Counted from the stretch's first letter, positions 32,401-45,179 are shown. The stretch: DNA of 64,000 bases from Opisthorchis felineus (GCA_004794785.1 SJOL01005644.1:599430-663429), one strand, 5' to 3'. Translations and numbers: made by a program. Notes: generated by a model from the sequence alone, not told the origin.

Positions 32401-35209
32401 CAAGGTCATTGTAGCAAGTGGTGTGTGCAAGCACATACCGTTTGCTGAAGTTTGATCAGCAGAGCACTGCCATATGTGATACGGACATTCTATCTCACGT
32501 GGCCCTGCAGCTTGTTGGATCAAATTTTTTGTAAAAATCTATCATGAAACAAAACGACTTTTGGACATCTTCGCCATTGTGCGAATTTCGATAAGTAGCG
32601 AGCGAAACCACGATAGAGTTCTTCTTCCAAAAAGCCTCTCTTGGCGCCAAGAAGAGGCACCAAGTTCAACCTAGTCTGCGCAAATGTGGTACCATGCGAA
32701 CTGGTTTACGAGTCAGACCGTTTGAAGAATAACCCCATGACTTCACCAGATATTAGTCTCGAAACATTTCTCCACCTCCAAAACGCCGGGGTGAATTGGG
32801 TTCACGGTGTTGTAAATGACACTGATTTCCTTATTTTCAAATAAAATCATCCAAGAAATTAAGAAATTAAGGTGAGCTTTTTATGTTTTACAACCGTGGG
32901 CTGTGTAATTAGAAGCTTTATCCTCTAATCTTTCGTAATTATTTTGCATTAAGTGAAAACACAAATAGTAAGGGAAAACTTTCTTGTTATCAGTTTTTAC
33001 AGCTTCTTAATGGGCGGGGTAATATGCTCGTTAGAAACACGAATGTTTTAGGGAATGGCGGTTGGGAAATGGTTAAACGGTGTTTTAGAGAGCGAATACC
33101 TGTGCCTGTTTCCTTACCGAGTTCAGCGGACAGATTAACAGGCGCCTGTTTATAGTAAATATACCAATGTTTTACTGTTGTCCCATGTCAGTACCATACA
33201 GTCATTCAGTAAGTTCCATGTCTGACCGCTTAGAAAGTGTTTTGCTGCCTTCTGCTTACCTAAAGCAGTTTCTTGGTTTGAAGTGATTAACATCCTTGAC
33301 CTTCCAGAGGTCATTCAAACTTGGTGAGATTGTTCATTGAACTTTGGTGAACCCTGCGTGCACAGTAATGTCATTGACGCTGAATAAGCAACACTTTGTT
33401 CTTCAGAATGTCCATGCTTGATTTTTGTTTGAAAAATTTATCCGACGTGATGCAAACTCGAAGAGGCACCAAAGTACTGAGGTGTGTCGATGATTACAGA
33501 TTAGGAAGCCCTGGAAGAAAAAAAATGGGTTCGGACCTTATGAACTTCGATGAGGGAATCTCCTTTCTCGAATCCCTTAGCACTGTAGTTGACACGGAAA
33601 ATTTTTAACATCGTCTACAACTTTCTGGCTGATTTAGCTTCCCTGGTGAAATCTGGACAGTGTTGCCCGAGAAGCTCGGTCACGATAGGGCTTTCGTTCC
33701 TACTGGGGCTGATCAAATGAACCTGCTTAGTCACCGACTTCAAGCCTTCAGTCTCTGAACAGTGCATCTGCCGGACAATTTGTATATTAGAAAAGCTGGT
33801 CTGTAATTAGTCAGTGCAGCCAGTCTTGGTAATACCGTTTTTTCACCAAAATAAACACCTTTTATGCTGAATTATATGTGCAGGTTCACCTCTACCCAGG
33901 CGCTAACACTACTGAAACTAAAAGCGAACGTGCGGTCACTTTTCACACTAGGTTTGATCCAAACATATTCTGAGTCGTCTTTCCAAAACCCGGTCTTATG
34001 GTGTGCACATATATCTGTGCATACATATCTGTGCACATTTATCTGGTGATATGGTTTCAGCGCTTCATTGCTCCTGTGAACTACGCTAGCTGAAACGCAG
34101 TTCATTAGGGTTAAACCTTAACTTTGGGACAACCGAGGAACAATCCGCCCGATCTGCCAATCTCTGTACTACGAGAAATCGTTTTACCTGATGGTCTTGT
34201 GGTAAAGTTGTGCTGCTCGGTGCGACGACAGTCTAAGAACTGTAAGATATTTTCCTCGGGCAACTAGCTTATCCATATTTACCGAATCATTGATGTTATG
34301 CTGCGTCAAAAAAGGATGGCTTGGAACAGGTCGGCTCTAGAGTCTCACACTTTAAATGCACAATCCTGATCGGATTGCATTAGGGATGCAGAGTTTTTTG
34401 TACGTCAACACTCCGGTGATGCTCAAAAAGCACTTGCTGAATGTGATGACATTAGAGGTCAAACTTCCACGCATGACTCTCTGCACCGCCGAAGTACGTC
34501 ATGCCCTCACTGAATCCCGGGCCAGGCTGTGAGGTCAAATGCTCGGGATGGAGAACCGAACTAAGTCTCTAGAGCTCACCTCCCTTTGTAGAAGAACTGA
34601 GATCATCACTTCAGTCCTAAGTTATAAGTTAACCAAGTTATAAAATATAACAAAGAATGGTCGGACCCATAATCTGATAATAGACGACTGAAGCCCGTGT
34701 CCAGTGTATATCACAAAATAAAATGCATGCGTGGTTCTAATACGTGTACTTTGATTCACCAGGTTTGGAAAGGTAAGATGTATGATACATAGTCAGCACA
34801 TGAATGTTCGCGCAACTGGTGACATTCGACGGATTAATAACGTCTTTCAAATGTGAGTAATAATTAAACCTCGTGAACTGACCGGCTGAACAAGCCAGCG
34901 CATGCATGTGTGCGGATATGCGTGTATACAGTGGGTGGACGCATATGGGTATGCGCAAGTATGTACACAAAACACTATGCACAATAAAAAGAAGATTGAT
35001 TAACACAAATATACCAACGGTACTTAAAACAAATAAAAGTGCCACACCCCGACATGATAGGAATACCTGAAAAGAAAGAAAATGCCTTTTTGGTGTCGCA
35101 AAACATGGAACGAAGGATTCTTCTGCACAAGGAATACGATGACACACTTGAAAGGATAATTTCTGTTGGTGCAAAAGAACTCAAAATCTACTGAATACAT
35201 CTCACCGTA
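26465..35209. other. Upstream of the transporter: no gene recognised
   Basis: 8.7 kb that should hold the promoter and any missing 5' exon of the transporter; neither could be located. Open frames here reach 131 codons but show no domain, codon pattern or splice context. An AT microsatellite lies at 28193-28224. Confidence 0.5.
28193..28224. repeat. AT dinucleotide microsatellite
   Basis: About 16 alternating AT units with one interruption (tacata). Confidence 0.97.
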
Positions 35210-36730
35210 ACGAACATCGCATGAGATCCATGAACTTCTGCAGCACAGTCGTGTTGAGAAGAACTGACCGGTTGAAAGAATCGAACACTCTTGAAGTCAA
35301 GGAACTACAAGATTGTAGGGTGCCTATACGCACATCATTGCTCTAACACTTGAAGCAGTGTGAAGATGAGGTCCACGAAGCCACTTCCCAGCCGGAATCC
35401 TGTTTGTTGTTCCCGGATCCGATCTTCAAGCGCCTTCGCAAGGCGATACAGAATAAACGACGCAAAGGGTGTGATCACAACAGGAGTCAAGCTAAGTCCT
35501 CTGTGATTGTTACCTTAGCTCCAAGCACCCTTTTTGAAAACGGGCACAACTCTCGACTCAAATCAGTTAGTTGAAATGGCTTCTATCGATCAGACAGGGA
35601 CAACTACTTTAGACGAGCACCGATTGAGGCTTTCCCCTCTATCTTTGAACAGAACGGGTGGGAGTTCGTCAGAATCAGCAGTTTGGTGACTCTTGAGTGA
35701 GAAAATGTATTCGCTTACGTTCTGAGCCGTCGGAGGTTTAAAGTTCACTGTCGAGAGTTGCATTGTTGGTCGGGAATCCGGTTGAGTTACTGCAGGTGTT
35801 CAGGTGAACTGTTTTTGAAGCTGTCCAACCCAGTGATTCAGAGCATCAGCGACTGTTTCGTTCACCGGAAAATTCTGTGGACCTGTAGCGCGTATCAGTC
35901 GGAACAGTTTACGCAGATTCCCAGTGTCTCTAACCTCTTCAATCTCCTCATTTTTCTGAACCCCAAGCTTCTCAATCAGCGCACGTGCACTTTTTCACTT
36001 GAGCTCTAACAGTTCGTTAGCCTGGAAGAATAAGTGTCCGAGCTACGAGCAAGTTCGACTTTGCTCGAGGTCCAGTTCTTCCACCTAGTTCGTTGCGCAG
36101 TTCCACAAACGATACAGCGAGCCTCTTGCAGGGCTGCGTACAGAACATTCTAGTGGGGTTCAAAAGATTCAGAAAACTTTCTGTCCGAACCACACTTCAG
36201 TAGGTGGTTTTGATAGGCTTGCTTCACGGTCTCAGATCTTCTCAATGGCCAGGCGAGATGTGTGCATCTTGTGTGCCCCTGAAAGGCTCACCGAGAAGCA
36301 GCAACAAACAAACGGGTGATCAGAATCCACATAGGTGTTTCAGAACCGGCGACAGTCAGTAATTGACCCACGCCATCTATAGTTGGTGGCGATGTGGTCT
36401 ATCCGTGTTTGAGGTTGGCTAGAATGCGCGAGACACTGTGTGGCCAACGACTTCGACAGTTTGGATTCAGTACTGCGCAGCACACTACTGCAGCAAGCGT
36501 TTGCCGTTGTCCGCGCATCTCGATTCCACTCACAGACGGCCACTCAGTTGAGCCGCAGCATCGCTAAGCCTTCTACCCACTTTCGCATTTATGTCTCCCG
36601 CTACCACAACAAAATCTGACTTCTTGGCCCGCCTCAAAAAGACGCTCTAAAGGTCATAGAAAGTGATTTTGATTGTATCAGAGCTATAGTCTGTCGGGGC
36701 AAGGCAGCTAAAAGACTGCCGATCGGCCAA
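35210..36730 (-). mobile_element. RTE/CR1-like non-LTR retrotransposon remnant (endonuclease and RT N-terminal half)
   Basis: On the minus strand, an AP-endonuclease-type domain is read first. It gives SCLAPTDYSSDTIKITFYDL, then DFVVVAGDINAKVGRR (36621-36562; the GDxNA catalytic motif), then TRIDHIATNYRWRGSITDCR (about 36405-36346). Reverse transcriptase follows: NHRGLSLTPVVITPFASFIL, YRLAKALEDRIREQQTGFRL, GSGFVDLIFTLLQVLEQ, then AYRHPTIL and FLDFK, ending near FDSFNRSVLL. Interrupting stops and frameshifts show it is dead. The order endonuclease then RT fits an ordinary non-LTR element. It differs from the other two fragments in preserving the 5' rather than the 3' half. Confidence 0.9.
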
Positions 36731-37853
36731 AGCCCAACAAATCTGGCAGCTTGGAAGCACCGCTTCTAAGTGCTACTCAAATGGCTGACAGATGTGGACT
36801 TGAGTTACACAGCTTACCTACCCAAACTTACAATGTTAGTATACTTGGCTGATCCACATACGATAGTGGAACCTCAAAGAACCATAAAGTAGCCAGAAAA
36901 TGGATGAGGAGCTGGTCAACAAAGCTTATTTACTGGGCAGTTAAAACTAAGAGTCCCCTCACTTCAGGATGAAAATCTCCACATTATATGATATGTCCAG
37001 GTTTTCAAGGATGTGGCCAAATTTACTGTGCATAAAAGCAAAGGAAACCAACTCCGCTGGTCATGTTACCTAAGACGGGCAGCCAAAACTGGCATCACGG
37101 AACGAGTTGGTTACAGTCAGCTGAGGTAGGATCCGAATTCGGGGGCATCCAAAGCTCAGCTACTGAGGTAGCCTTCAGGTGAGCTTGATGAAATATAGGC
37201 TTCAGTTTAGGTCACGGGAGAATCTAGCACTCATCAGGGTACCTACGCAGGCGTTCGAAACCTCCAGGAGATGTACATCTTCACCTTGCAAAACAAGTGG
37301 GTGATTCGGAGAGCCTTCAATCTCCTATCACAGCCCTGGCCGCAGCCCTGGGCTTGCTCTACATTCAGGTAAATATGCATCCGTAGGGCCTTATGCGTCG
37401 CCAGCTTATACATCAGCATTCCTAAAGGTGAGACATAAGGCTGATCCTACTGAGGTGTGGGCGGTGGTTTGTTACTCATGGTCAAGGCTACACCAGGGAG
37501 GTAGAACCCCTTCTTAAGTTCCCGTCTGTCCTTCGTGACGTCTCAAAGCTTCCTTTCCCTGCTTAATTGTACGGTGCGTGTATGGAGCTTCGAGCCTCAC
37601 GACCTCAGGTGGAACTTGCAGGTTTTAAACCCATTTGGGAGCAATGAAACTTCAGTCGTTCCGCAGCCAGAACTCGGCTCTTCGCCAGACCTTACTTACT
37701 TTATCCCGGAGGGTGGGAGCGAATTTCGATCAGTCTTCTCCTGTGGCCTGACAAACAAAACTGATTTCCCGCCATACTGAATTCAATTTTGTCGGTGTTT
37801 GTTCTTCTTAGAACAGTGGTCTCAAACTCTTGATTTTTAGGCCATCCGAAAGC

Positions 37854-37854
<1 letters not shown>
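36731..37854. other. Probable transposon-derived flank, unresolved
   Basis: Adjoins the 5' side of the minus-strand retrotransposon remnant and may include its untranslated leader. The stretch at 37250-37270 (cgttcgaaacctcc) resembles an RNA polymerase III B box. No coding feature is supported; the 81-codon frame at 37535-37780 has no recognisable domain. Confidence 0.35.

Positions 37855-37885
<31 letters not shown>
37855..37885. repeat. TA dinucleotide microsatellite
   Basis: Fifteen uninterrupted TA units. Confidence 0.97.
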
Positions 37886-37888
<3 letters not shown>

Positions 37889-38749
37889 CAACTGAGTTAC
37901 GCAATTTGTTGCTTGCACACAACCATTATCCCTTTTGAACTTTAGTATGAGCATAGGACCTCTTCATTTTTTAAAACTCATTCTTTTTGCCATGTTCTAT
38001 TTAGCCTTCGTATCGAACTGACTGCTGGGACTAAATCGTGGTTAGTGTGCCAGAAGAAAATCTCCATCCACCGATTATCACCTAATCCAAGGATGCTTTC
38101 CAGGATGAGCCTCCATGAAGGAACTTGGACGCAAACCTATTATTCATGAAAGTACGTACACAAAGGCTGGCTACTGGAGGTTTTGACAGCCCACCGTGAA
38201 GGAAAGGGTGTTTAAGAGTATAGTTTACAGTTTCATTGTCTGTAGTAAGTTTATTTCTGGACTATCCCAGCAGCGCTGAGTAATAAACTGGATGCTGCCG
38301 TCAGCATTTACTTTCCACCGTTTAGCACGCCTTTCTCAGGATAGAGTTTCAACAGATTGAACGTGAAATGTTTTCTGTTACACAATTTCAACAGATAAAC
38401 GGTTAAGCATAGCGTTTATGCTTAAAATTACAAAAATGACTCCATATTTTGTTATAAGCAACATGTTACTCTAGTATTTCTTCAATGGTGATAATGGGTC
38501 GTCAAAAGCCCCCGGTGACTAACTAGTGAAAGCATTGGTGTTTAATGAATAATGAATAATAATACTAAATAATAATGAATAATAAGAATGCAATGAAAAT
38601 GTTTTCAAAAATAAGCTTGCAGGTGTTGTCCTCCTGTGACCCCAAAAAACCGCTTCCAAATAATGAACCGACCTGCGACAATTCAGTCTACAATCACATG
38701 TGACAAAATACTGGAGGTTTATGCCCAAACCACTTCACATTACGAATTC
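37886..38749. other. No feature recognised
   Basis: AT-rich sequence with a short AATAATGAAT-type low-complexity run at 38543-38590. Confidence 0.5.
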
Positions 38750-38837
38750 TTGGTAGTGTGAGGGGATTGGGAAATTTTGTGTAGATTTCATCCTGTAAGT
38801 GAAATAATGGCTTCACTTAATCTCCTCACACTGCCAA
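38750..38837. repeat. Inverted repeat / hairpin made of reversed SINE tail
   Basis: The outer arms ttggtagtgtgaggggatt (38750-38768) and aatctcctcacactgccaa (38819-38837) are complementary at 17 of 19 positions. An inner pair, taagtgaa and ttcactta, is perfect. The segment around 38770-38802 is the reverse complement of the tail of the SINE at 39168-39200, about 28 of 30 bases, so a reversed copy of that tail lies here. Confidence 0.8.
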
Positions 38838-39017
38838 CAATCTATAAGTAGATCAGTGGAAGAATAAACTTCATCCAATGAGTGAAACCTCCATCTGAGA
38901 AGTCGTTTCTCGAGGAGCCAGTGAACACGTGTGACCGCGTGACGTGGATCCCGTAAGTGAAGGATGAGCGGCGCTATATCCTCTCTAAGTGCGAGTTAAT
39001 CACACTGCTGGTCAGCC

Positions 39018-39200
39018 GCTCGTGGCCGAACGGTTAAGTGTTCAACTACTAATCAGGAGGTCGCGGGTTGGAGACTCTCCGGAGTTCTGCGAGATGCGCA
39101 CTGCTGATGATTCTCAATAAGAATGAAACGGCTGTTCACTGCTTCTCGGCTTTTCAGCATAGATTGCTTCACTCACAGGATGAATTCTACACAAAATATC
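39018..39200 (+). repeat. tRNA-headed SINE with embedded hammerhead-like core (copy 1)
   Basis: The head resembles a class II tRNA gene (Leu/Ser type). The A box is tggccgaacggttaagtg (39023-39040) and the B box gggttggagactc (about 39065-39077), so RNA polymerase III transcription is likely for the intact family. The body contains a hammerhead-like motif at 39098-39142, followed by gcttctcggcttttcagca and a tail ending near acacaaaat. The tRNA-head-plus-hammerhead arrangement is that of the schistosome Sm-alpha SINE. A partial reversed copy lies just upstream (38770-38990). Confidence 0.85.
39098..39142 (+). ncRNA. Hammerhead-like core inside the SINE
   Basis: CTGATGA is at 39104-39110 and GAAA at 39125-39128. 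The 14-base stem II segment between them equals the GTCC..GGAC segment of schistosome hammerheads in length. Stem III would be AC with GT around loop GGCT, and cleavage would fall after T39136 (a GTT triplet). Stem I GCACTG (39098-39103) with CACTGC (39137-39142) pairs at 5 of 6. Stem II is weakened: the base pair next to the core is T-T. Probably a decayed ribozyme. Confidence 0.65.
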
Positions 39201-42175
39201 TTACAAATTCTTGAAGCACAATAGCAACATGTTGGTGTTCATATTTGTGTTTAATTCCGCACTGGGGATAGCCTGCTCTCAGTTTGATGAATGACTATCA
39301 CGTCTGACGCTGCCAGCATACTACAGAATATAACTGTTCTTCCTATGCTGACTGGCGCTTTCATTCACGCAGTAGTGCTCTTGTTTGTCATGGATTCATC
39401 AAATTGGCGTTCGATGATGATTGGTGATGGTGTCTGATGAGGCAAAACATGGCTAGGTAATTTTCAAGCCTCTTTTAGAAATGGCCTGATCATTGACAAG
39501 TAGCTAATTTGTTCCGACTAAACAACAAATGTTACGAACGAAGTGCATTCTTCATCGCATCAATCACTATTTGCGATCGTAGACCTTTCCACGACTACTC
39601 AGCAGTACCCTGTTTAAATCACTGGAATACAAGAAGCATAAATGAACGATACGGAGGATGTGAGAAGAAAGCAATTAGATGAATACAAACGTTCCTTGGA
39701 AGCATTTCGTAAGAAACAGTCCTGTAACGGTTCCGATCGCCCACAAGTATTTTGCACGTCCTTATGTACGAGGTCTGGTATTCTGCAGCTTCGTAAACTC
39801 TTCTGGAATCCGTTACTTCTGTAGCCGGTTCTACATCAACGAAATGAAATGCTGTATTCTCAGTGATTAATGGATGGTCACAACTGGAACAGTTCAAAGT
39901 AACAACTCGTGTCATTTTATCGACAACAGACAACCGTAACCATGGGCCGAATGCAAACAAGGAGATGTTAGGATGTGAGATACTTCCACTCCACTTGAGC
40001 TTACTTCATATAAAAGCATCAGAAAAAACAATTTGTTTCCAAATGGAATTTTCCTATAAAATAAAGCAGCCCGAAGTGGGTGTAAGTGAGAAGGCACCTC
40101 GGAACTTCTCACAGCATAAGCACAAAGTTAATAACCAATCATAAAAGTTCCTATGGCTCTTAATTGATGATTCCCCAACTCACTGTTGAGTCGGCCCTTC
40201 ACAGCACTTGGATCAGCTGAGTGTCGTGAATAAGCTAATTCATTGCACGTCGTCAATGCAATGCAAAGCACCGGTTAGAGCATACTCTGCAATGAAACTG
40301 GCGGTGGGGAACGATTCAACAGAGACAGTGAGAGCATTGTATGTGAGTATATGCGGTCCTTCATCATACACGCAACACGAAATAGCTGAATATATGTTAC
40401 CTTGTCACTTTGTAAAGTGACTGTTTGGCAAACAAACTAAAAACTCAAATTTACCGCGATTAAGATTCAGATCTATGTTTCATGTAACCGACTTCTCTTG
40501 GAAAGCCGAAGTTTAACCACCGACCCTCTGACAGAGGTGCCCATTGTTTTTCAGAGACGTAGTTAGGCAGTCCTATGTATACGATGACCGATGATCACAA
40601 AACTTAATTCACGTCACAGTTATACTGAGGAAACCACCGTTATTAACTCTGAAACAAATAACTTCTCCCCTGTCTGAACAAATGCCCCAGACTAATCGAA
40701 TTTTCTTGTCATGTGGATACCATTGAATTTTGACAGAGGGAAAAATCACCAGGTTTTAAGAGAGGTACGGAGTCTGAGTGTCATATGCGGCCGTATTGTA
40801 CGGAAATACTATTAGCAAAACGTGTTCTTCTTGAAGTTATAGAAATCGCGGATGCTGAAAATCGGTATGTTGTTGACCAGAAAAATTAATATTCTAAATA
40901 TGCACGCATCTTCCATCAAGATGATGCGCTTGTTTGATGCAAATTGTTGTTAGAATTGCACCGTGGAGTGGTCGTAGACGCTACCTGTTTATTAAATACA
41001 GTTGAAATGCAGTAATTTGCCACTGAATTAGCACTACGGATACTAAAGTTGTCGACTTCTCCCGCGTGACTGTTTCTGTTTAGAGGGACGGGGGCTGCAT
41101 TGGACTTTCATTTGTCAAGTTGTACAGGTGCATCTGAAATACAGATATTGTTGATAACGTTAGAAGGGCGAAGAGTCAGGTTTGTATTTGAAAATCCTAT
41201 CCGATGCCCCTTGTTCTATCCGTGAATCAGTATCCATGAGGAAATAAAAAATTTCTGCATAAATGTTTGGTAGCACTGGATAGTAAATACGTACTACTTT
41301 GTTCGAAGTAAAGTAGTTTTTGAATATATTCGGTGTATTTTATGGCCAAAAACTTAAAAAAACTATTCTCAGGCTGTTAGTTGGTACTGACGGCTTAGTA
41401 AGTTCTGCGATTTCAGGTCCAAGTCACTCTCGGTTGATAAGTCCTCGTCCTGTCCTGGCGCAATTATTCTGCTAAGTCCACACCGAAGGTGGTTCGCGGG
41501 TTTGGATATAATGCGATCTGGCATACTATGGTCAGACACGAAAAATGATGTTTGTATACATAATGCGATGTGTCTTTTCAACTTAGCGATTTAATTCGTA
41601 ACTTACAAGGACAACGTGCAAATGCGACTAGTAAAAAATCACTGATCTCAAACCACATTCCTGGAAAGTCCTTCACTGCCAATGTAAACCCACTCACCAT
41701 CAGTATGCATCGTTATTCGTGTGACAACTAAGTGCATTGGCTGTGGGAAAAATTCGCGTCAACCCAATTATCTAGAAGGTAATTCTCCAATTAATTGCGT
41801 ACAACGCAGTCTGATGCTCTAGTACAGTTTCAAAATAAATGTCTCAATGCTTCAAACATTCTTCGCTACCAGTGACGGACATAGGTTGCTGAATGCTTTC
41901 GTGATCTCTCCATCAGTTTTGCATGTACTTGACGGCTGATCTAGCAGCAGATAACAGACGGCTAACGGCCTAGAGGATCGCTGAGCAATTAGATCGAAGG
42001 ATGTGCTTCACACGGCTTAGCCAGTCTGAGTTTCCACGAGTCGTTTCTGGTAGCACTGAGTACTGGACCTCAACCGTATCGCGACTGCTTCAGCTACAGT
42101 CAGGTAGCACCGTTGATCGATACTGACAGAATGTCAAGAGCTCCGTATGTGACAAGAAAAATTCGCTTGACGTGA
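39201..42175. other. No gene recognised
   Basis: About 3 kb of single-copy-looking sequence with short open frames of up to 113 codons on overlapping strands. I see no domain, repeat or RNA gene. Confidence 0.5.
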
Positions 42176-43002
42176 TCACCTGACTAGGGTTAACTGTGTG
42201 ACGGTATCTAGATTTGACCATATTATTGAGTCTAATGGTTTTGCGCAAAATAAAACCAAACGGTCATTTCCTGCCTCCAGCAAACGATGCTGAACAACAG
42301 CGGGTAAACTTTCGTCCGGAGGACAGTGGTGCCCACCATCTGAGGTTTGAAAGTTGGGTGTAAACCGGGGACGAAGGCTACTACCAGAAATGTCCTTTGT
42401 AGGGATTGTAGTTAATCGAAAATTGACTGCATCTGCCAAAACTGTCACCATTATAGGTAGACTGGCTTCTAAGAAGCAGTTAGGGCACGCGACCTGATGG
42501 GAGTTTGAGCGGATAATTATCTGTGAGTACGTTAGCGATGTGTCCAGAGTTTGGTGTCCTTTCAGAGAACACTTGCCTCGGTCGGCCGGCAAGGTGAGGC
42601 ACAATCGTTGCTGCTTCCATGATACAAAACTTTGAGAGTTCGCGCACTACCTCAACTAGTTGGGTTTTCTACCAGCAGGTCTCTAAATAGAGCTGTTGGA
42701 TATTCTGACCAGTTTAACGTCCAGGAGGCGAAAACATTGTCACTTTTGGCTTCAGAGTCAAACAAAAAGGAAGGTAGAACTTTCTGAAGACTGTTTGAGA
42801 GTTTCGAAATAATCTGAGGCAGACATAAAGACATCACCGACGTACCGTCGGTAAAATAGGTACTCCAGTCCCTCCTATTTGGCTCGCGCAATGAACGGGG
42901 CAAGTATTTCTCCAATTTAACTCCAGTGCTGATCAAGCCATTGAAGGCAGTATCAACGAAATGTCTTTTTTTTGCGCCTAAATCCTTTTCAAACACAGCC
43001 AT
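42176..43002 (-). pseudogene. Unrecognised decayed coding stretch
   Basis: Two minus-strand frames lie end to end: 116 residues (43002-42652) and 142 residues (42604-42176). A third co-directional frame bridges them (from about 42662, reading VVRELSKFCIMEAATIVPHL). The first reads like ordinary protein (for example RDWSTYFTDGTSVMSLCLPQ), and its frames shift rather than stop at splice-like sites. I recognise no family. It could be a processed pseudogene, the inner part of a retroelement, or chance. No start signal or splice context supports a live gene. Confidence 0.3.
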
Positions 43003-43520
43003 GGTAACAAAGCAACAAGTTTGTAACGTATTCTTGTCGTGTAGATGTGCGCCGGCTCAGTTTTCTGCATGGATCGGTTGAGTCTCACTAACTGACAAAA
43101 ACGTCTATACTCGAGTAATAACAAAATAACATAATATGGCTTGTACCTGTGACTCTTCGTTTCCGAGGCTGTCAGATGACTACTCTAGACTACCACCTAC
43201 GCTATCAATTTTCATTGTTGGTTTTCTCCAAGTGAAACTAAATGTTCTAACAAACAAGGCCGAAACAGCAAGTCTAGAGCAGCCGCTTCAGAACATTCAC
43301 TACACTTGTCGTACAAGAGGGAGCAAGATGAAAACTTCGGGGTTTCATTTAAGATGCTCATCTTACATCTTCCCTGATCTTGTACTAACTGCAACGAAAA
43401 CTGATGAGTATGCGTTCTAGCTTAGCTTTCCGGAGGAATACGCTCACGAAAAACACAATCGTCATCTTGATGGAAACCATGAAAATATTGGACATGGATT
43501 TTGATAATTTCACTCGGCTG

Positions 43521-43570
43521 TTTTTTATTTTATATTTTATTTATTTATTTATTTTAATTTTTTTTAATTA
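43521..43570. repeat. T-rich TTTA low-complexity tract
   Basis: Runs of ttttattt and tttatttatttattt, 50 bases almost without G or C. It may be the reversed A-rich tail of an old retroposon. Confidence 0.9.
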
Positions 43571-43733
43571 GCAGGACATGGTTAACAGAATGGATGTTTG
43601 CCGGTTCATTTCAGAAATGGATTAAGATGGTTTAGAAGCAGAACTTACTAGAACATAACTTTATTGCATTACCGGATATCCCACTTACCACGACATTTAA
43701 AAACCCGGTTAACTCTAACTGTGGGCTGAGTCG

Positions 43734-43766
<33 letters not shown>

Positions 43767-43815
43767 AATTTTATATATATTTATATATATTTATATATAT
43801 ATTTGTATATTATAA
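43734..43815. repeat. Compound TA / TTTATA microsatellite
   Basis: A TA run followed by three tttatatatat-like repeats, with only one G in 82 bases. Confidence 0.95.
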
Positions 43816-44184
43816 TGGATTTTGGGACGGCTGCTATGCAAGCTTCAGTGCACTCCTGATCCAGAAACAGGGGTCAGGATCTAAAGTATTTAAAAATGAA
43901 GCTGCTGAAATGGAGGCTTTTCAGTTTGAGCACTCAGGGTATCACTAATGGAAACGTTCAGAGCATGCTCGCGGTACCCGTGGGTTAAATCAACCAGCTG
44001 AGACGGACCACCTATCATACGTTCAGATTCCAGTAATTTTTCAGCACTCGTTGTTTTGGTAAGACGCTAGTTAGTGTTAATGAAATTTCTTCAACTGCAC
44101 AATATCCGTTTTGCGCCTCAGATGGGCGTGTTCCTCGAGGATCCAGCGATTTTATTTTCCACTTGAACACCCACATCATCTTAA

Positions 44185-44465
44185 GATGCAAATGAGTGCA
44201 TAATTATACGTACGTAAAATTTGGTGTTTAAGCGGGATATAAAAATTGTCAAACACTCAGTGGCTACGTCTACCTGACGAACTCCAAGAATGGCGAGACC
44301 TGCAAAGGGTTGTCTAAGAGTTTTTGTATACCGTATAGGTGATGTGTCAAGAACAATACCTCGATTTATTGAATATCGTCCGAAATTACCTTGCCTCTGC
44401 ACAGCCCTTTCAGTTGTAGTAGAGACGAGATATTCAACCGGGATTCAACTGATTGTTTGCGCCAT
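44185..44465 (+). repeat. Hammerhead-bearing repeat locus F (decayed)
   Basis: A forward unit. The preceding 3' end (atgcaaatgagtgcat) joins the start near 44225, and the ribozyme region lies at 44245-44327. The core is CTGACGA (44274-44280), permissible because hammerheads tolerate any base at position 7. GAAA has become GAGA and stem III is lost. The body follows with reduced similarity and ends near attcaaccgggattcaactg. Confidence 0.7.
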
Positions 44466-45179
44466 CTGAGTTTGCAAACGAATTTATAACTCTCTTACCA
44501 TGTTATCGTGTACAATAAGGTGCATGAACAGCCTAGGTTCACTTTTTCCTCGAACAGTTCAGGCTACTGCCAATTTATTTGACCTTGATACTTAGTATGC
44601 CCTAATCGTTATTTGAAATAAGTCACATGAGCTCAGACTGTGTGGAATGCATAATCAACATTTCGCCAGAGACTGCCACTTTTAAGGACATTATGGCGTA
44701 TAAAATGTAGCGCAACTAACACCTCACAGGTGTTAATATGGCAGTTAGACAGTGATGATTAGCCTGCTGTGCCATGCATCTGCTGCTGGCCCTAGTGAGT
44801 TTGAAATTTTGTAAAAGTACTCATAGGTATTTTAATCAATGCTGACATGTTTCGTCAAAACATGCACTTGGTCGTTGACCAGTGGTATGCACATTCAGTT
44901 TGGTTGAGCGTGAGAATTCGCACTGATGTTTGGCTATGTACTTCACCGGACCACATCGACGGGGGTTTGCTGCGGTTTCGTCGAGTCAGTCAAAATAAAG
45001 ACCAAAACAACAGCACCAAAACAATAACTCATTTGCAACTCGCACTGATGTTAACGAGAAACTCAAACAAATATCTCATTTATGATGTAATTCGACTGAA
45101 TGTGCTGCGAAAGAGCCATCTCAGGTGTCAGTCGCCAGACTACTCGAGATATATCAGTATATTTTCTTGACAGAATGCA

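Larger units (their letters stand above)
43003..44184. other. Low-complexity region, no gene
   Basis: Contains a T-rich tract and a long TATA/TTTATA microsatellite, listed separately. The frame at 43136-43420 has no recognisable domain. Confidence 0.6.

Noticed and set aside
34737..35174. 145-codon minus-strand open frame with a hydrophobic centre
   Set aside because: No family similarity recognised. The hydrophobic run is phenylalanine/valine-rich AT-biased translation, and it abuts a dead retrotransposon.
28193..43815. AT-rich microsatellites as possible replication origins or matrix-attachment sites
   Set aside because: Simple repeats explain them fully; nothing in the sequence supports a further role.
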